Origin: JBCDJG01 sp038748065
Lineage (GTDB): Bacteria > Pseudomonadota > Gammaproteobacteria > Pseudomonadales > Halieaceae
Reading direction: 5' to 3'
DNA: 64,000 nt
Assembly: GCA_038748065.1 (NCBI GenBank)
Contig: JBCDJG010000001.1
Location: 62,001 to 126,000 of the forward strand
Every line of letters begins with the position of its first letter. The first letter of the stretch is position 1. A model generated the notes under the pieces. The model was given only the letters and a program-made list of their open reading frames with translations, had not been told where the DNA came from and did not search any database. The position numbers and the translations under genes were made by a program. Shown piece after piece: positions 8,794 through 17,981 of the stretch.

Positions 8794-9780
8794 ATGAAAG
8801 TGTGCATTATCGGCTGTGGCGCAATAGGCGGCATGCTGGCAGCTTTTCTGGCACGGGCAGAGGTTGAGGTCACCGTTATCGACAAGGGGACCCAGTACGC
8901 CGCGCTGCGCGAGCGAGGGTTGACCCTGGTCGATACGAGCGACGCGAAAATAGAGGTGGATACGCTGCGAGTCGAAACTCGGCTGCCACCGGGCGAGAGC
9001 TTTGACGCGCTATTTCTTGCAGTCAAGGCACACGAGATTGAGACACTCGCCGCAGATATTTCGCATGCGCTTGGCGATTCCAACCTGTTGATTACCCTGC
9101 AGAACGGCCTGCCTTGGTGGTACTTTCAGCGTTACGAGGGGGCGCTCGCAGGTAAGGTATTACAGTCAACCGATCCTGGCGGACGACTTACCCAGCTTAT
9201 AGATCCTGAGCAAATACTCGGCTGCGTTGCCTACCCGGCAGCCGAGGTGACGGCGCCCGGCGTCATCCGACACCTGGAAGGCATTCGCTTTCCGCTAGGC
9301 GAGCTCGACGGCCGTGTGACTGGCCGGGCGGAGAGCGTTTCCAATCTACTGGTGAGCGCTGGCCTCAAATCTCCTGTGCTTACGAACATTCGAGAGGAAA
9401 TCTGGCTCAAGGCCTGGGGCAATATGGCCTTCAACCCGATAAGCGCATTGACCCATGCAACCATGGCTGACATCGCGCGATTTCAACCCACGCGGGACTA
9501 CGTAGCCGAGCTAATGCGCGAGGCCGAAGAGGTGGCGCATCAACTCGGCATACGCTTCCGGGTTCCTCTGGAACGTCGGCTGGAGGGCGCAGAAAAAGTC
9601 GGCGCACATAAAACGTCCATGCTGCAGGATGTACTGGCCAATCGGCCACTGGAGACCGACGCCATCCTGGGCTCCATTGTGGAAATGGCGTCGCTGGTGG
9701 AGATTAAGGTGCCGCAGCTTAGCGGTCTGTATGCAATGACGCGGCTACGGGACAGGGTGAATGGCGACGCGCAAGTCTAA
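8794..9780 (+). CDS. Ketopantoate reductase family oxidoreductase (PanE/ApbA-like)
   Basis: About 328 aa. The family reduces 2-dehydropantoate with NADPH. The N terminus is a Rossmann motif 'GCGAIGGMLAA' directly after the first strand. 'TLQNG' and the conserved 'EEIWLKAWGNMAFNP' (catalytic Lys and the N-x-x-x-N-P helix) are present. ATG at 8794 is chosen because it puts the first strand at the N terminus; the ATG at 8761 overlaps the previous gene. Many genomes carry several paralogues of panE with other 2-oxo substrates, so a role in pantothenate synthesis is not certain, and its place among sugar genes is odd. Confidence 0.8.
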   Translation: MKVCIIGCGAIGGMLAAFLARAEVEVTVIDKGTQYAALRERGLTLVDTSDAKIEVDTLRVETRLPPGESFDALFLAVKAHEIETLAADISHALGDSNLLITLQNGLPWWYFQRYEGALAGKVLQSTDPGGRLTQLIDPEQILGCVAYPAAEVTAPGVIRHLEGIRFPLGELDGRVTGRAESVSNLLVSAGLKSPVLTNIREEIWLKAWGNMAFNPISALTHATMADIARFQPTRDYVAELMREAEEVAHQLGIRFRVPLERRLEGAEKVGAHKTSMLQDVLANRPLETDAILGSIVEMASLVEIKVPQLSGLYAMTRLRDRVNGDAQV

Positions 9781-9839
9781 AAGACGTTTCTTTCAAGCCT
9801 CGTCTCATGGACGATGGCAAGTCGCCGCCAGCGGCTCGA

Positions 9840-10814
9840 TCAGGGGAATATTTTCCGCACTCGCCAGGCGTAAGACATCCCGCGGCTGTCGCCTCTGCGC
9901 AAGCGGTTGACTAAGGCCAGCAGGCTGATCACAGGCCGATATCTTTGGAAGTAGCGCGGCTTCTCGATTCGATCGAACAGCTGCATCCGACGCTCCAGTT
10001 CACGGCACCAGTAGCAGCTTACATTGCCACAAAGGTTGAGTTCAGGCTGCGCCCCTAACAGCGCCGACATACTCACAAGCGATTCCCTGGCCGGCATGAG
10101 ATACGCGCTGGTCTGACCAACCGCGCCGCTATGCACCAGCCCGGCGTGATCGAGATGGTCCACCAACAGACCCAGGTTCGTCACGCAACCCGGTGGTTGC
10201 CTGTTAATGAAGAGCTTGATCTCGCCGCTATCATCGCGAACGGAAACTCCCTGCCGCTTTGGCACGACATCGAGCAGACCCGCGAGATCCTGAGCCTCAT
10301 GCCGAAAGCCGACCAGGCGCTTGCCTATGCCAAGCGCAAGATACTTGCCATCAAGTTCCGCCAGGCGAGAATATGGACTGTAAGCTCTGTTGTGATCAGA
10401 GGTCAGGAACGCCGCTTCGCGGCCAATGGCCACAACCGACGTAACCGGGTGACTCGAGCGCAGGGCTCCGTCGCGCCGCCTCATCAGCTCAGGCAGGAGG
10501 CCCGTGTTGCAGGGCGTCACGCCGTGATCAAAAACGTAGTCTGTGGCACCCGCATTGACTCGAGCCAGACTGAACTGCTCGGTGAAGGCGTTAGCCATAA
10601 GCGTTCCCTGCGGGCCCACGGCCGCCAGCAAGGTATCGATGAGACCCTCTGCCCCGCCCTCCAAGGGCCCAAGCGCCTTAACAGACGCGCCCAGGGCCAA
10701 GTGGTCGCCCGGAGAGATGCCCAGCGCCCTGATCTGTTTCAGGAGCGCTGCCTGTGTAAGCACATGTTGAGCTGCAGACTCGTCTTGCGCCTTGCTGACT
10801 TCAGTGGCGGTCAA
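9840..10814 (-). CDS. AAC(3)-family (YokD-like) acetyl-CoA-dependent N-acetyltransferase
   Basis: 324 aa. The family moves acetyl from acetyl-CoA to an amino group of aminoglycosides or other amino sugars. Visible signatures: an N-terminal 'GISPGDHLALGASVKALG' like the family's 'GvkpGD.lmvHsSlks.G', the 'GTLMANAFT' segment, and 'SSHPVTSVVAIG', the equivalent of the HPTHSVAA active-site region. A Cys-rich C-terminal patch with C-x-x-C spacing ('CYWC', about 274-277) is extra and may bind metal. It overlaps the upstream GT-C gene by 4 bases, so both are co-transcribed within a polysaccharide island. I infer sugar or lipid amine acetylation rather than drug resistance. Confidence 0.75.
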   Translation of the reverse strand: MTATEVSKAQDESAAQHVLTQAALLKQIRALGISPGDHLALGASVKALGPLEGGAEGLIDTLLAAVGPQGTLMANAFTEQFSLARVNAGATDYVFDHGVTPCNTGLLPELMRRRDGALRSSHPVTSVVAIGREAAFLTSDHNRAYSPYSRLAELDGKYLALGIGKRLVGFRHEAQDLAGLLDVVPKRQGVSVRDDSGEIKLFINRQPPGCVTNLGLLVDHLDHAGLVHSGAVGQTSAYLMPARESLVSMSALLGAQPELNLCGNVSCYWCRELERRMQLFDRIEKPRYFQRYRPVISLLALVNRLRRGDSRGMSYAWRVRKIFP

Positions 10815-12403
10815 GGTCGGGACTCTAGCGGTGCGTGGGGTGGCGGAAAGAGGTAGAGCTGCACGGGATAGACGGCGGACGGGATTGGCACGGGCAGCAT
10901 GCGCAGCAGGGGGTGCAATTCGTCTGGCCCGCGGATGACCTGGAAGGGTGGGCCATCTCCCAAACCATCAAACATCGCCTTATCCGTCTCGTGGAAAATC
11001 ATCGCTACGCTATATCCCTGTGCATGAACGGCCTGGATCAATTCCTGCAGAGTCTTCGAGCTGCTGACGTGCCCGGAATAGGCCAACCTGCGTGATGAGA
11101 CTATGAATTCCCAGTAGCGACTGATGGCCACCGTGTCTTGCGGCGTCGCATCACCGACAAATTGGTCAACCTCGTCCATATAGAGCCGGTTCAGGACCGT
11201 ATGAATCATACCGAAGTGGGCAAAGGCGGCAATACAAAGGTTTACCGCCACGACGGCCGCTACCCACCGGCATGACTTCAACGCGGATTGCGCCAGCAGC
11301 CATATGGCGGGTAGCGGTAACAGGGCGATAAAGGGCAGCAGGTATCTGAGCATAGAAGACTGCAAGGTCAGATCCGCCCGATCAGTGCCATAACTCAAGC
11401 GATTGCCGAAAAGGGCAAACAGAACCAGCAGCGTCAAAAGCAAAAACAGAGAGAGCTGCTTCATCGAGGGTTCGGCACGCGCGCCGACCAGGCCGGCAAT
11501 CGCGAGCGGCAGGGCCGGGAAAGCAAGCAATAGAGCCGGCCCCAGGCTGAGCGCGCGCGTTGCGTAAGACCCCGTCTCAGCTGTCAACAGGGTAGCTGCT
11601 ACAGCTACGCGATTGGCGCTTCTGTCCTCCATTTTCGCGAACGTCTCCAAGGTGTAGCCAATCTCCAGCGGACTGCCATAGACCAAATCATTGAATATAA
11701 GCAGCAATGCCATTGGGAGGGCGAAGGCGCCTGTCGCCGCGTACCACATCCGCAGATTCGTCCGACGCCAGTTCATCAGCCAGACCAGGGCGAAGGGCAG
11801 CAGCAGGACGGCACTGGTTTGTCGCATCCATATCATCGCGGCGAGGCTCATCCCAAAAGCGGCGACTGATATCAGATGTCTCGATTCGAAGGACTTCAAC
11901 ATAAACAGAAAAGCTAACAGGAAAACGCAAAGGTGTGCGTTGTCCAGGAAAAACAGCTGACTCCAGTGCACAAAAACCGGGGTGGTGGCCAGCAAAATAG
12001 CGGCGTAGAGCGGCAGTTGTTCACCAGGGAGATAGCGCCTTGCGATCGCTACGAGCAGCAGCACGCAACAAGCGCCGAGCATTGGGTTCAGCAATAAATA
12101 GAGTTTGCCAGGCGTCAGCCATTTCGCCAGTGCAGCCAGCAAAATGAAACCGGGCGGTTGCTTGGGTACCGACTCACCGGACGCGCGATAAACGGAATGT
12201 CCAGAAACAAAACCACGCCTGTCAAACAGCTCATCGCCGGGGGGCCAGAAAGCAAGCCTGCCCTCCTGTGAGAGCTGTGAGGAGAAAAAGTCGATACCAA
12301 CCTCGTCAATCACTATCAGCTTCGTGCTGACGAGCCAGGGAGAGGCATAAATCGCAAAACTCAAGAGGGCCAGCAGGAGCAATGGCCGCGGCAGCTTCAA
12401 CAT
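10811..12403 (-). CDS. GT-C membrane glycosyltransferase (PMT_2/ArnT-like, GT39/83 type)
   Basis: 530 aa with about 11-12 hydrophobic helices. After the first helix the periplasmic loop carries acidic residues ('VIDEVGIDFF', about 31-40) and the 'PKQPPGFILLAAL' helix start, as in enzymes that take a sugar from a polyprenyl-phosphate donor and transfer it in the periplasm. A C-terminal soluble tail of roughly 120 residues follows the last helices. A strong GGGGGAG ribosome binding site precedes the ATG at 12403. It is first in a two-gene operon with the AAC(3)-like gene. Acceptor is unknown, probably lipid A, O-antigen or a protein. Confidence 0.8.
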   Translation of the reverse strand: MLKLPRPLLLLALLSFAIYASPWLVSTKLIVIDEVGIDFFSSQLSQEGRLAFWPPGDELFDRRGFVSGHSVYRASGESVPKQPPGFILLAALAKWLTPGKLYLLLNPMLGACCVLLLVAIARRYLPGEQLPLYAAILLATTPVFVHWSQLFFLDNAHLCVFLLAFLFMLKSFESRHLISVAAFGMSLAAMIWMRQTSAVLLLPFALVWLMNWRRTNLRMWYAATGAFALPMALLLIFNDLVYGSPLEIGYTLETFAKMEDRSANRVAVAATLLTAETGSYATRALSLGPALLLAFPALPLAIAGLVGARAEPSMKQLSLFLLLTLLVLFALFGNRLSYGTDRADLTLQSSMLRYLLPFIALLPLPAIWLLAQSALKSCRWVAAVVAVNLCIAAFAHFGMIHTVLNRLYMDEVDQFVGDATPQDTVAISRYWEFIVSSRRLAYSGHVSSSKTLQELIQAVHAQGYSVAMIFHETDKAMFDGLGDGPPFQVIRGPDELHPLLRMLPVPIPSAVYPVQLYLFPPPHAPLESRP

Positions 12404-12460
12404 GCTCCCCCTCCATTCCTTATCATTTTTCTCACGGCCATTCGCAGATCGGCACTACCC

Positions 12461-12491
12461 TTTCCAGCCTTCAACGCGCCTATGCTACACT
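12461..12491 (+). promoter_or_regulatory. Candidate promoter for the fdtA-like operon
   Basis: Extended -10 TGC-TACACT (12483-12491) about 50 bases before the ATG at 12543. A TTTCCA box at 12461-12466 sits 19 bases upstream of the -10 hexamer and is a weak -35. Confidence 0.45.
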
Positions 12492-12542
12492 CCGACCCCT
12501 TCCACGCGCACTGCAAGAGCTCTGATTTCGAGAACATCGGCG

Positions 12543-12953
12543 ATGAGTGAAACACAGCCCGGCCTGATAAGCTTCCCGGCTTTTGTCGAGTCACGAGGCA
12601 ACCTTGGCGCGTTGGATCTTGAGAGGGACACGCCATTCCCCGTACGCAGGGCTTTCTTCATTCAAGATATGCCGCGGGAATCTGTGCGGGGTGGCCACGC
12701 CCATCACCAGACGCAGGAGCTGATCATAGCGCTCTCGGGCTCAATCGTTGCGCGTCTCGTTTCGAGTGAAGGCGAGCATACCTTCGAGATGTCAGCATCG
12801 AAACTTGGTCAGGCCTTGTATGTACCCGCACTGACATGGGTCACAGTGACCGCTCGCGAGGACAACACCACCTGCCTCGTCCTGGCGTCAACCCCTTTTG
12901 ATGAGAGCGACTACATACATGACAAACAGGCCTTTGATAGTCTCATAGCGTGA
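12543..12953 (+). CDS. fdtA: dTDP-4-dehydro-6-deoxy-glucose 3,4-ketoisomerase (FdtA/QdtA-like cupin)
   Basis: 136 aa, the family length. It shifts the keto group of dTDP-4-keto-6-deoxyglucose from C4 to C3, the first committed step to 3-amino-3,6-dideoxyhexoses. The cupin signature 'RGGHAHHQTQELI' (about 52-64) holds the catalytic His residues, and 'REDNTTCLVLASTPFDESDYI' near the end matches the conserved 'L.S..Y.E.DYI' tail. The ATG at 12543 gives the canonical N terminus; an open frame extends further upstream but does not look coding. TGATG overlap with the next gene, an FdtB-like aminotransferase, confirms the pathway. Whether the product is the galacto (Fdt) or gluco (Qdt) isomer cannot be told by eye. 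Confidence 0.85.
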   Translation: MSETQPGLISFPAFVESRGNLGALDLERDTPFPVRRAFFIQDMPRESVRGGHAHHQTQELIIALSGSIVARLVSSEGEHTFEMSASKLGQALYVPALTWVTVTAREDNTTCLVLASTPFDESDYIHDKQAFDSLIA

Positions 12954-14065
12954 TGGACGTACCCTTTTACAGCTTACAGCGCATGCATGCATCGCTGCAG
13001 GGTGAACTCCAGAACGCCATCAACGGGGTCCTTGCATCGGGCCACTTCCTGCTGGGGGAGCCACTTGCCGAGTTTGAGCAAGCGTTTGCCACTTTCTGCG
13101 GTACCCGACACTGTCTAGGTGTTGGTAACGGGCTGGATTCCCTGACGCTGGCTATGCTGTCGCTGGACATTGGCCCCGGTGATACCGTGGCGGTACCGGC
13201 CAACGTATTTATCGCCGTAGCGATTGCAGTGGCCAGGGTTGGTGCAACGCCCCTGTTGGTGGACGTCTGCCCCGATACGCGGAACCTCGATGTGGACTCA
13301 CTGCGCCTGGCGCTTCGCAAAGACACGCGCGCAATCGTGGTGGTCCATCAATATGGCACTCTGGCCGAGATGGATGCCATCCTTGACCTCGCGCATGCGA
13401 AGGGACTGTACGTGGTTGAGGACGCCTCCCAGGCGCACGGTGCCATGGCGAACAGCCGCCGCGCGGGCAGCTTTGGGGATATCGCCTGCTTGAGCTTTTA
13501 TCCCTCCAAGAACCTCGGGGCCCTCGGCGACGGTGGCGCCGTCTTGACCTGCAATGACCAACTCGCGGAACGCGTGCGCAGGTTGCGCAACTATGGCATG
13601 AACGACGACAGGCAACCCCTGGAGGCGGGCATTAACTCACGCCTTGATGACATACAGGCTGCGTGTTTGAGGATAAAGCTGTCCCATCTAGATACCTGGA
13701 ACCAGCGCAGACGCCAGATTGCCGCGACGTACCAAAGCGAACTCGCCGACCTACCGGGGCTGACGCTGCCGACAAACCACGATGAAGCTGCCAGCGTCTG
13801 GCACCTGTTCGTCGTCTGCTGTAACAAGCGCGACGCGCTGCGCCGGACACTGGATGAGCGCGGCATCGGGACGGCGGTTCACTATCCGTACGCACTGCAC
13901 CAAACTGCCGCCTGCGTCGGGGCCGAAATAAGCCCTGGAGGCCTCTCGGTATCGGAGGCGCTCGCCGAAACCTGCCTCAGCCTACCTATCGCACCCTACC
14001 TGAGCACCGACGAGGCATTGCAGGTAAGCCGCTGTGTGCGCGAAGCCCTTGACGTACTCAGCTAG
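12953..14065 (+). CDS. fdtB: DegT/DnrJ/EryC1/StrS sugar aminotransferase (FdtB-like)
   Basis: 370 aa. A PLP enzyme that aminates dTDP-3-keto-6-deoxyhexose made by the upstream isomerase, yielding dTDP-3-amino-3,6-dideoxyhexose. The N terminus 'VPFYSLQRMHASLQGEL' is typical of the FdtB/QdtB clade, 'VEDASQAHGA' is the PLP-phosphate/ring pocket, and 'SFYPSKNLGALGDGG' holds the Schiff-base Lys. ATG at 12953 overlaps the previous stop (TGATG), so expression is coupled. An in-frame GTG directly before it is the alternative start. Confidence 0.88.
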   Translation: MDVPFYSLQRMHASLQGELQNAINGVLASGHFLLGEPLAEFEQAFATFCGTRHCLGVGNGLDSLTLAMLSLDIGPGDTVAVPANVFIAVAIAVARVGATPLLVDVCPDTRNLDVDSLRLALRKDTRAIVVVHQYGTLAEMDAILDLAHAKGLYVVEDASQAHGAMANSRRAGSFGDIACLSFYPSKNLGALGDGGAVLTCNDQLAERVRRLRNYGMNDDRQPLEAGINSRLDDIQAACLRIKLSHLDTWNQRRRQIAATYQSELADLPGLTLPTNHDEAASVWHLFVVCCNKRDALRRTLDERGIGTAVHYPYALHQTAACVGAEISPGGLSVSEALAETCLSLPIAPYLSTDEALQVSRCVREALDVLS

Positions 14066-15521
14066 CGACAAACCCACAAGGGGCGCTGGGCAGCGCATAG
14101 CTAATAATCTGTCGTGGCTCACTGGCCAGGAAACAATCTCGCGCTGTATCGGCTTCTTCATTTCGATCTACATGGCTCGCGTCCTCAGCCAGTCAGATTA
14201 CGGCAGCATCGGCATCTGCCTGACGCTCATGGCGATACTTTCGTCACTGGTACAGATCGGTAGTGGCACTCGAGCGGCCCGGCTCACCGCGACCGACCCC
14301 TCTCTCATTGCTGATCAGCACGCCGAGGTCACGGGCTTGCGAATCCTGATGACACTTTTCTTGATGCTGAGTGTGGCCCTGCTGCACGAGCCACTGGGCG
14401 AGGCCTTGTCTATTCCACCTGACCTTCTGTTGCTGGGTACTGCGCTGCTGCTTAAACCGTGCTTTACCGTCGCGTGGGCCTTTCGCGGCCTCGACAGAAT
14501 GGCACCGCTGGCACTGTCCGGGATTCTGGAACGCCTGCTCGTTCTGGTGGGCTTGCTGACCCTCGTGCGCGGCGGCGTCTCAGACACCTATCTGGTCATC
14601 GGCCTCGAAGTCTGCGGCGCCATCGCTGGCCTGATTTGGCTGAGAGTTATGCTTCGGCGCCAGCAGGGCAAGCGACTGCCCATTCGCTTTGATCTCGTTA
14701 ATTGGGGCCCCATGCTCCGGGAAAGCCTGCCCATTAGCCTGGCGTCACTGATCGGTTCAATCTACCGCTACGGCGACATCCTGCTGCTCGGACTGCTCGC
14801 TAACAGCGCGACCGCGGCGATTTACCTGGTGGCACAAAAAGTCGTGCTTACCGCAGCGCTCTTACCCATCCTCGTTGCCAAGGCCGCATTCCCTTCTACC
14901 AGCCGCATGGTCCACAGTGATCCAGGCGCCACTGCACAGCTGCAAAGCGTGCTCGTCAGGCTTACGCTCGTCGCTACACTGCCCATCACTGCGGCTATGA
15001 TACTGCTGGCCGAGCCCATCATCCTGCAGCTGTTCGGTCAAAACTACAAAGCGGCGGTAGTGGTGTTTCAAGTCTTGTCACTCACGCTCCCTCTGTTTGC
15101 CTTGGGAACGTTTCAAGAGACCTTTCTGATGGCCCTGCCACGACCGCGAGCACTGCTCAATTGCAGGATTATCTCTTCTGCGGTGCATGTTGTTCTTGTT
15201 GCACTACTCATCCCGGACTTCGGGGCTACCGGCGCCGCGATAGGCTGTCTGGCCGGTCAACTGGCATTCACCATTGCTACGGCGATAGCCTGGTACAGAA
15301 CAGGGCGCCCCTTGCCACTCAGCCTTCGTCTCTTGGCGCCCCTGGGCGCCAGCGCCATAGCCGCCGTGACCTTTCTCCTCATTCCAGACGCCGGGCCTTG
15401 GCTCAAGGCCTTTATTGCAGCCATCGTCTACATTATGGCGGTATTCCTGTTTCGAGGCGTCGACCTGGAAGAACTCAAGGTCGGGCTGTCGCATCTGCAT
15501 CAGAGCACATCGCGAGCCTAA
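14034..15521 (+). CDS. Wzx-type polysaccharide flippase (MATE/MOP superfamily)
   Basis: Up to 495 aa with about 12-14 hydrophobic helices and an N-terminal 'NNLSWLTGQETISRCIGFF' segment like the Polysacc_synt family. It should flip a lipid-linked oligosaccharide repeat across the inner membrane. The GTG at 14034 overlaps the aminotransferase by 32 bases; a TTG at 14049 is an alternative start, so the first few residues are uncertain. Its place after fdtA/fdtB and before a GT2 supports a role in O-antigen or capsule export. Confidence 0.82.
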   Translation: MCAKPLTYSASDKPTRGAGQRIANNLSWLTGQETISRCIGFFISIYMARVLSQSDYGSIGICLTLMAILSSLVQIGSGTRAARLTATDPSLIADQHAEVTGLRILMTLFLMLSVALLHEPLGEALSIPPDLLLLGTALLLKPCFTVAWAFRGLDRMAPLALSGILERLLVLVGLLTLVRGGVSDTYLVIGLEVCGAIAGLIWLRVMLRRQQGKRLPIRFDLVNWGPMLRESLPISLASLIGSIYRYGDILLLGLLANSATAAIYLVAQKVVLTAALLPILVAKAAFPSTSRMVHSDPGATAQLQSVLVRLTLVATLPITAAMILLAEPIILQLFGQNYKAAVVVFQVLSLTLPLFALGTFQETFLMALPRPRALLNCRIISSAVHVVLVALLIPDFGATGAAIGCLAGQLAFTIATAIAWYRTGRPLPLSLRLLAPLGASAIAAVTFLLIPDAGPWLKAFIAAIVYIMAVFLFRGVDLEELKVGLSHLHQSTSRA

Positions 15522-15524
15522 AAG

Positions 15525-16481
15525 ATGAAGATCAGCGTCGCCTTGGTTACCTATAACCATCGGCCCTTTCTTAAAGAGGCGCTGGACAGTGTGCTACAGC
15601 AGTCCTTTGATGACGACTGGGAAGTGGTCATTGGTGACGATGCCTCAACTGACGGCACCTCCGAGTTGATAGCCGAATACCAGCGACAGTACCCACAGCG
15701 CGTGCGGGTACTGTCGCGGGACGCCAACGCTGCTGACGGGGGTCGCAGCAATGCCATGGCAACACTGCGCGCATGTCGTGGCGACTACATCGCCTACCTC
15801 GACGGCGACGACTACTGGCTTGGCAACCATAAGCTGGCGGCGCAGGCTGCCATGCTGGACGCTTCGCCGGCGCTGTCTGCCTGCGTTCACCCGGTCATAC
15901 GTGACTATGGCGACGGCCGGCAGGATCATTTCGGCGCACCGGCGCGACGCGCGCCTTTTTCACAGGCGGAGATCGCGCGCAACTTTACCTTTGTACACTG
16001 CAGCGCCTTTATGTATCGGCGAGCTGCGCTGCCCGTACTGCCTGACTGGTTCGCCGACGCCCGGATCGTTCTGGACGACTGGACCCTGGCTCTGCTTTGC
16101 GCAAGACAAGGTGATATCGGCTATCTGGACGAAGTCCTGGGCGTCTATCGCAAGCATGCACAGGGCATCTGGAGCGGTCAGGACACCTTAGGGCGCCTCT
16201 ATCAAGAGCTCGAGACAAGAGCCTTCGTTCACACAAAACTGATTCAGTCTGTGCAAGCGGAAGACGCTCGAAGCGCGCGCTTTCGCCGTGACTTACAGCG
16301 CGCACAAAATGCCCTTGCAAGGGGCGCCTATCGGCGCGCTCGCCTCTCGCTCAGTCGGGCACTGGCTAACTTTCCTTTTCCGGGCAGACTCTCAAATACC
16401 TATCGACTGATGTTTCTGATCGAAGCCTGGGCAGCATTCAGCAAGCCCTTGTTACTGGGATTGCGTCGGTGGTGGCGCTAG
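15525..16481 (+). CDS. Family 2 glycosyltransferase
   Basis: 318 aa, cytoplasmic with a possible amphipathic C terminus. GT-A motifs are clear: 'VALVTYNHRPFLKEALDSV' at the start, 'IGDDASTDGT' at about 36-45 and 'YLDGDDYW' at about 88-95 (metal/nucleotide). A His-rich central part follows ('VHCSAFMYRRAALP'). The gene begins 4 bases after the flippase stop and closes the fdt operon. It probably adds one sugar, possibly the 3-amino-3,6-dideoxyhexose, to the repeat unit. Confidence 0.85.
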   Translation: MKISVALVTYNHRPFLKEALDSVLQQSFDDDWEVVIGDDASTDGTSELIAEYQRQYPQRVRVLSRDANAADGGRSNAMATLRACRGDYIAYLDGDDYWLGNHKLAAQAAMLDASPALSACVHPVIRDYGDGRQDHFGAPARRAPFSQAEIARNFTFVHCSAFMYRRAALPVLPDWFADARIVLDDWTLALLCARQGDIGYLDEVLGVYRKHAQGIWSGQDTLGRLYQELETRAFVHTKLIQSVQAEDARSARFRRDLQRAQNALARGAYRRARLSLSRALANFPFPGRLSNTYRLMFLIEAWAAFSKPLLLGLRRWWR

Positions 16482-16556
16482 AGGGCATCTCGTCTCGGAT
16501 CGCATTTATTTTTACATTAAGATATAATAGGGTTCTTTATCTCGCAGGGCTGTAAC

Positions 16557-17963
16557 GTGACTAGACCTCTCAAGCTGCTCCTGATGTTCGTGGCAGCGAT
16601 CGCCTTGATCATAGTTGTTGCGCTGCTGGTGCTTAATCCACTGCCGCAACGGCTCCTGCGGCTGATCTCAGTGGAAGCCTGCCACAGCGCCTTTTTGGTC
16701 GCCTTCCCCGCAGAGGAGGTAAACGCAGGCCGCACCAGTATGGGTACCTTCCCTGGCATCATTGGCCTGCATGTTGATACACCACGCCGGGAAGTCGCCG
16801 TCACGCTGCTAGGTATCGAATTCGCACGCTCGCGCCACCGGCCTGGCTACGGATGTGCGCCGGAAGAACCGGGCCGAGTCAGCCTGCCTCCGCATTTACC
16901 AAGCCCGTCGCCTACACCCTGGCCACTGCAGGATAGCAGCGCAGCCTTCCCCGCCCTGAACGACTACATCCAAACCGAAATGCTCAGTTCCGCAGAAGGC
17001 CAAGGGGAGGATAACGACACCAATCACCGCGCAATACTGGTCATGCAGGACGGCAAGCTCGTCGCAGAGCACTACGCTCCTGCCTACAACGCTGAAAGCC
17101 GCTTTGCCACAGCGTCTATTGCCAAGAGCGTTAACGCGCTGCTCTGGGCAATCGCTGACGACCGCGGCCTTGCCGACCTGGACGCGCCGGCAGAGGTACC
17201 CGAGTGGCCCGCCGGTGACTCAAGGGTTGGAATAACCAACCGCAACCTCGTTGACATGGTCAGCGGGCTGGATAACGAAGAAGACTTCAGCCTGTTCAGC
17301 AGAAGCCTCGAGATGATTACCTCCCCTGATACCGCCTCGGTCGCAGCGCGCGCGAGCAAAATCGCCGAGCCCGGCGAACGCTTCTACTATGTCAGCGCGG
17401 ACACGAATATTGCCAGCCGCTCCCTGCAGTACGCCCTGTCGCGCGAGGGGTGGTCCATCGCTGATTTCGCCGAGACCTATCTTTTTGACAAAATTGGAGC
17501 TGACAGCTTCGAACTTGTGACCGACGGTGCCGGCACATTTATTGGCTCGTCACTGGTCTACGCCACTGGCAGAGACTGGGCGCGCTTGGCACAGTTGACC
17601 CTGCAGGAGGGCAAGGTCAACGGCGAGCAAGTCCTGCCCGCAGGCCTGACCGACAGCTTCCAGACCCCTGTCCCCGCATCGAAAGGCGCCTATAAATTTA
17701 GCGTCTGGCTCAACCGGGAACCCCTCTACGGTAAGCCAATCAAGCATCCGGGACTGCCTCTCGATACGCTGGACTTTCACGGTGTGGGCGGTAACCACAT
17801 TTTGATGATTCCCTCGAGCAATACGGTCATTGTGCGCATCGGCCAGGCCTCGGGTGGCGGCGCTTTCCGGCGACTGCATCGCTTCATCGCAGGCGCCTAT
17901 GTGCTGGTCCAGCGCGAGCGCGGAGTCGCAGAGACTCTGGCGGCCAATGAGACGGAATTTTAA
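16557..17963 (+). CDS. Membrane-anchored serine hydrolase (class C beta-lactamase / 6-aminohexanoate-dimer hydrolase-like)
   Basis: 468 aa, GTG start. An N-terminal helix (about residues 5-28) would anchor it with the catalytic domain in the periplasm. S-x-x-K is S-I-A-K in 'TASIAKSVNALLWAI', the Tyr motif lies in 'RFYYVSADTN', and 'VGGNHILMIPSSN' stands where the K-T-G/H-x-G strand is expected. The two-Cys N-terminal domain before the hydrolase core is typical of the periplasmic NylB-like group. A TATAAT hexamer at 16523-16528 lies 28 bases before the start, but I see no matching -35. Substrate unknown. Confidence 0.82.
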   Translation: MTRPLKLLLMFVAAIALIIVVALLVLNPLPQRLLRLISVEACHSAFLVAFPAEEVNAGRTSMGTFPGIIGLHVDTPRREVAVTLLGIEFARSRHRPGYGCAPEEPGRVSLPPHLPSPSPTPWPLQDSSAAFPALNDYIQTEMLSSAEGQGEDNDTNHRAILVMQDGKLVAEHYAPAYNAESRFATASIAKSVNALLWAIADDRGLADLDAPAEVPEWPAGDSRVGITNRNLVDMVSGLDNEEDFSLFSRSLEMITSPDTASVAARASKIAEPGERFYYVSADTNIASRSLQYALSREGWSIADFAETYLFDKIGADSFELVTDGAGTFIGSSLVYATGRDWARLAQLTLQEGKVNGEQVLPAGLTDSFQTPVPASKGAYKFSVWLNREPLYGKPIKHPGLPLDTLDFHGVGGNHILMIPSSNTVIVRIGQASGGGAFRRLHRFIAGAYVLVQRERGVAETLAANETEF

Positions 17964-17981
17964 CCAGGCGATAGTGCCCTG

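Noticed and set aside
9840..10814. Aminoglycoside resistance gene
   Set aside because: It is in a polysaccharide operon with a GT-C gene and there are no mobile-element signs; resistance cannot be claimed from family membership alone.
16511..16528. TTTACA and TATAAT as a promoter before the serine hydrolase at 16557
   Set aside because: The two boxes are only 6 bases apart, too close for a sigma-70 promoter; TATAAT alone may still be a -10.
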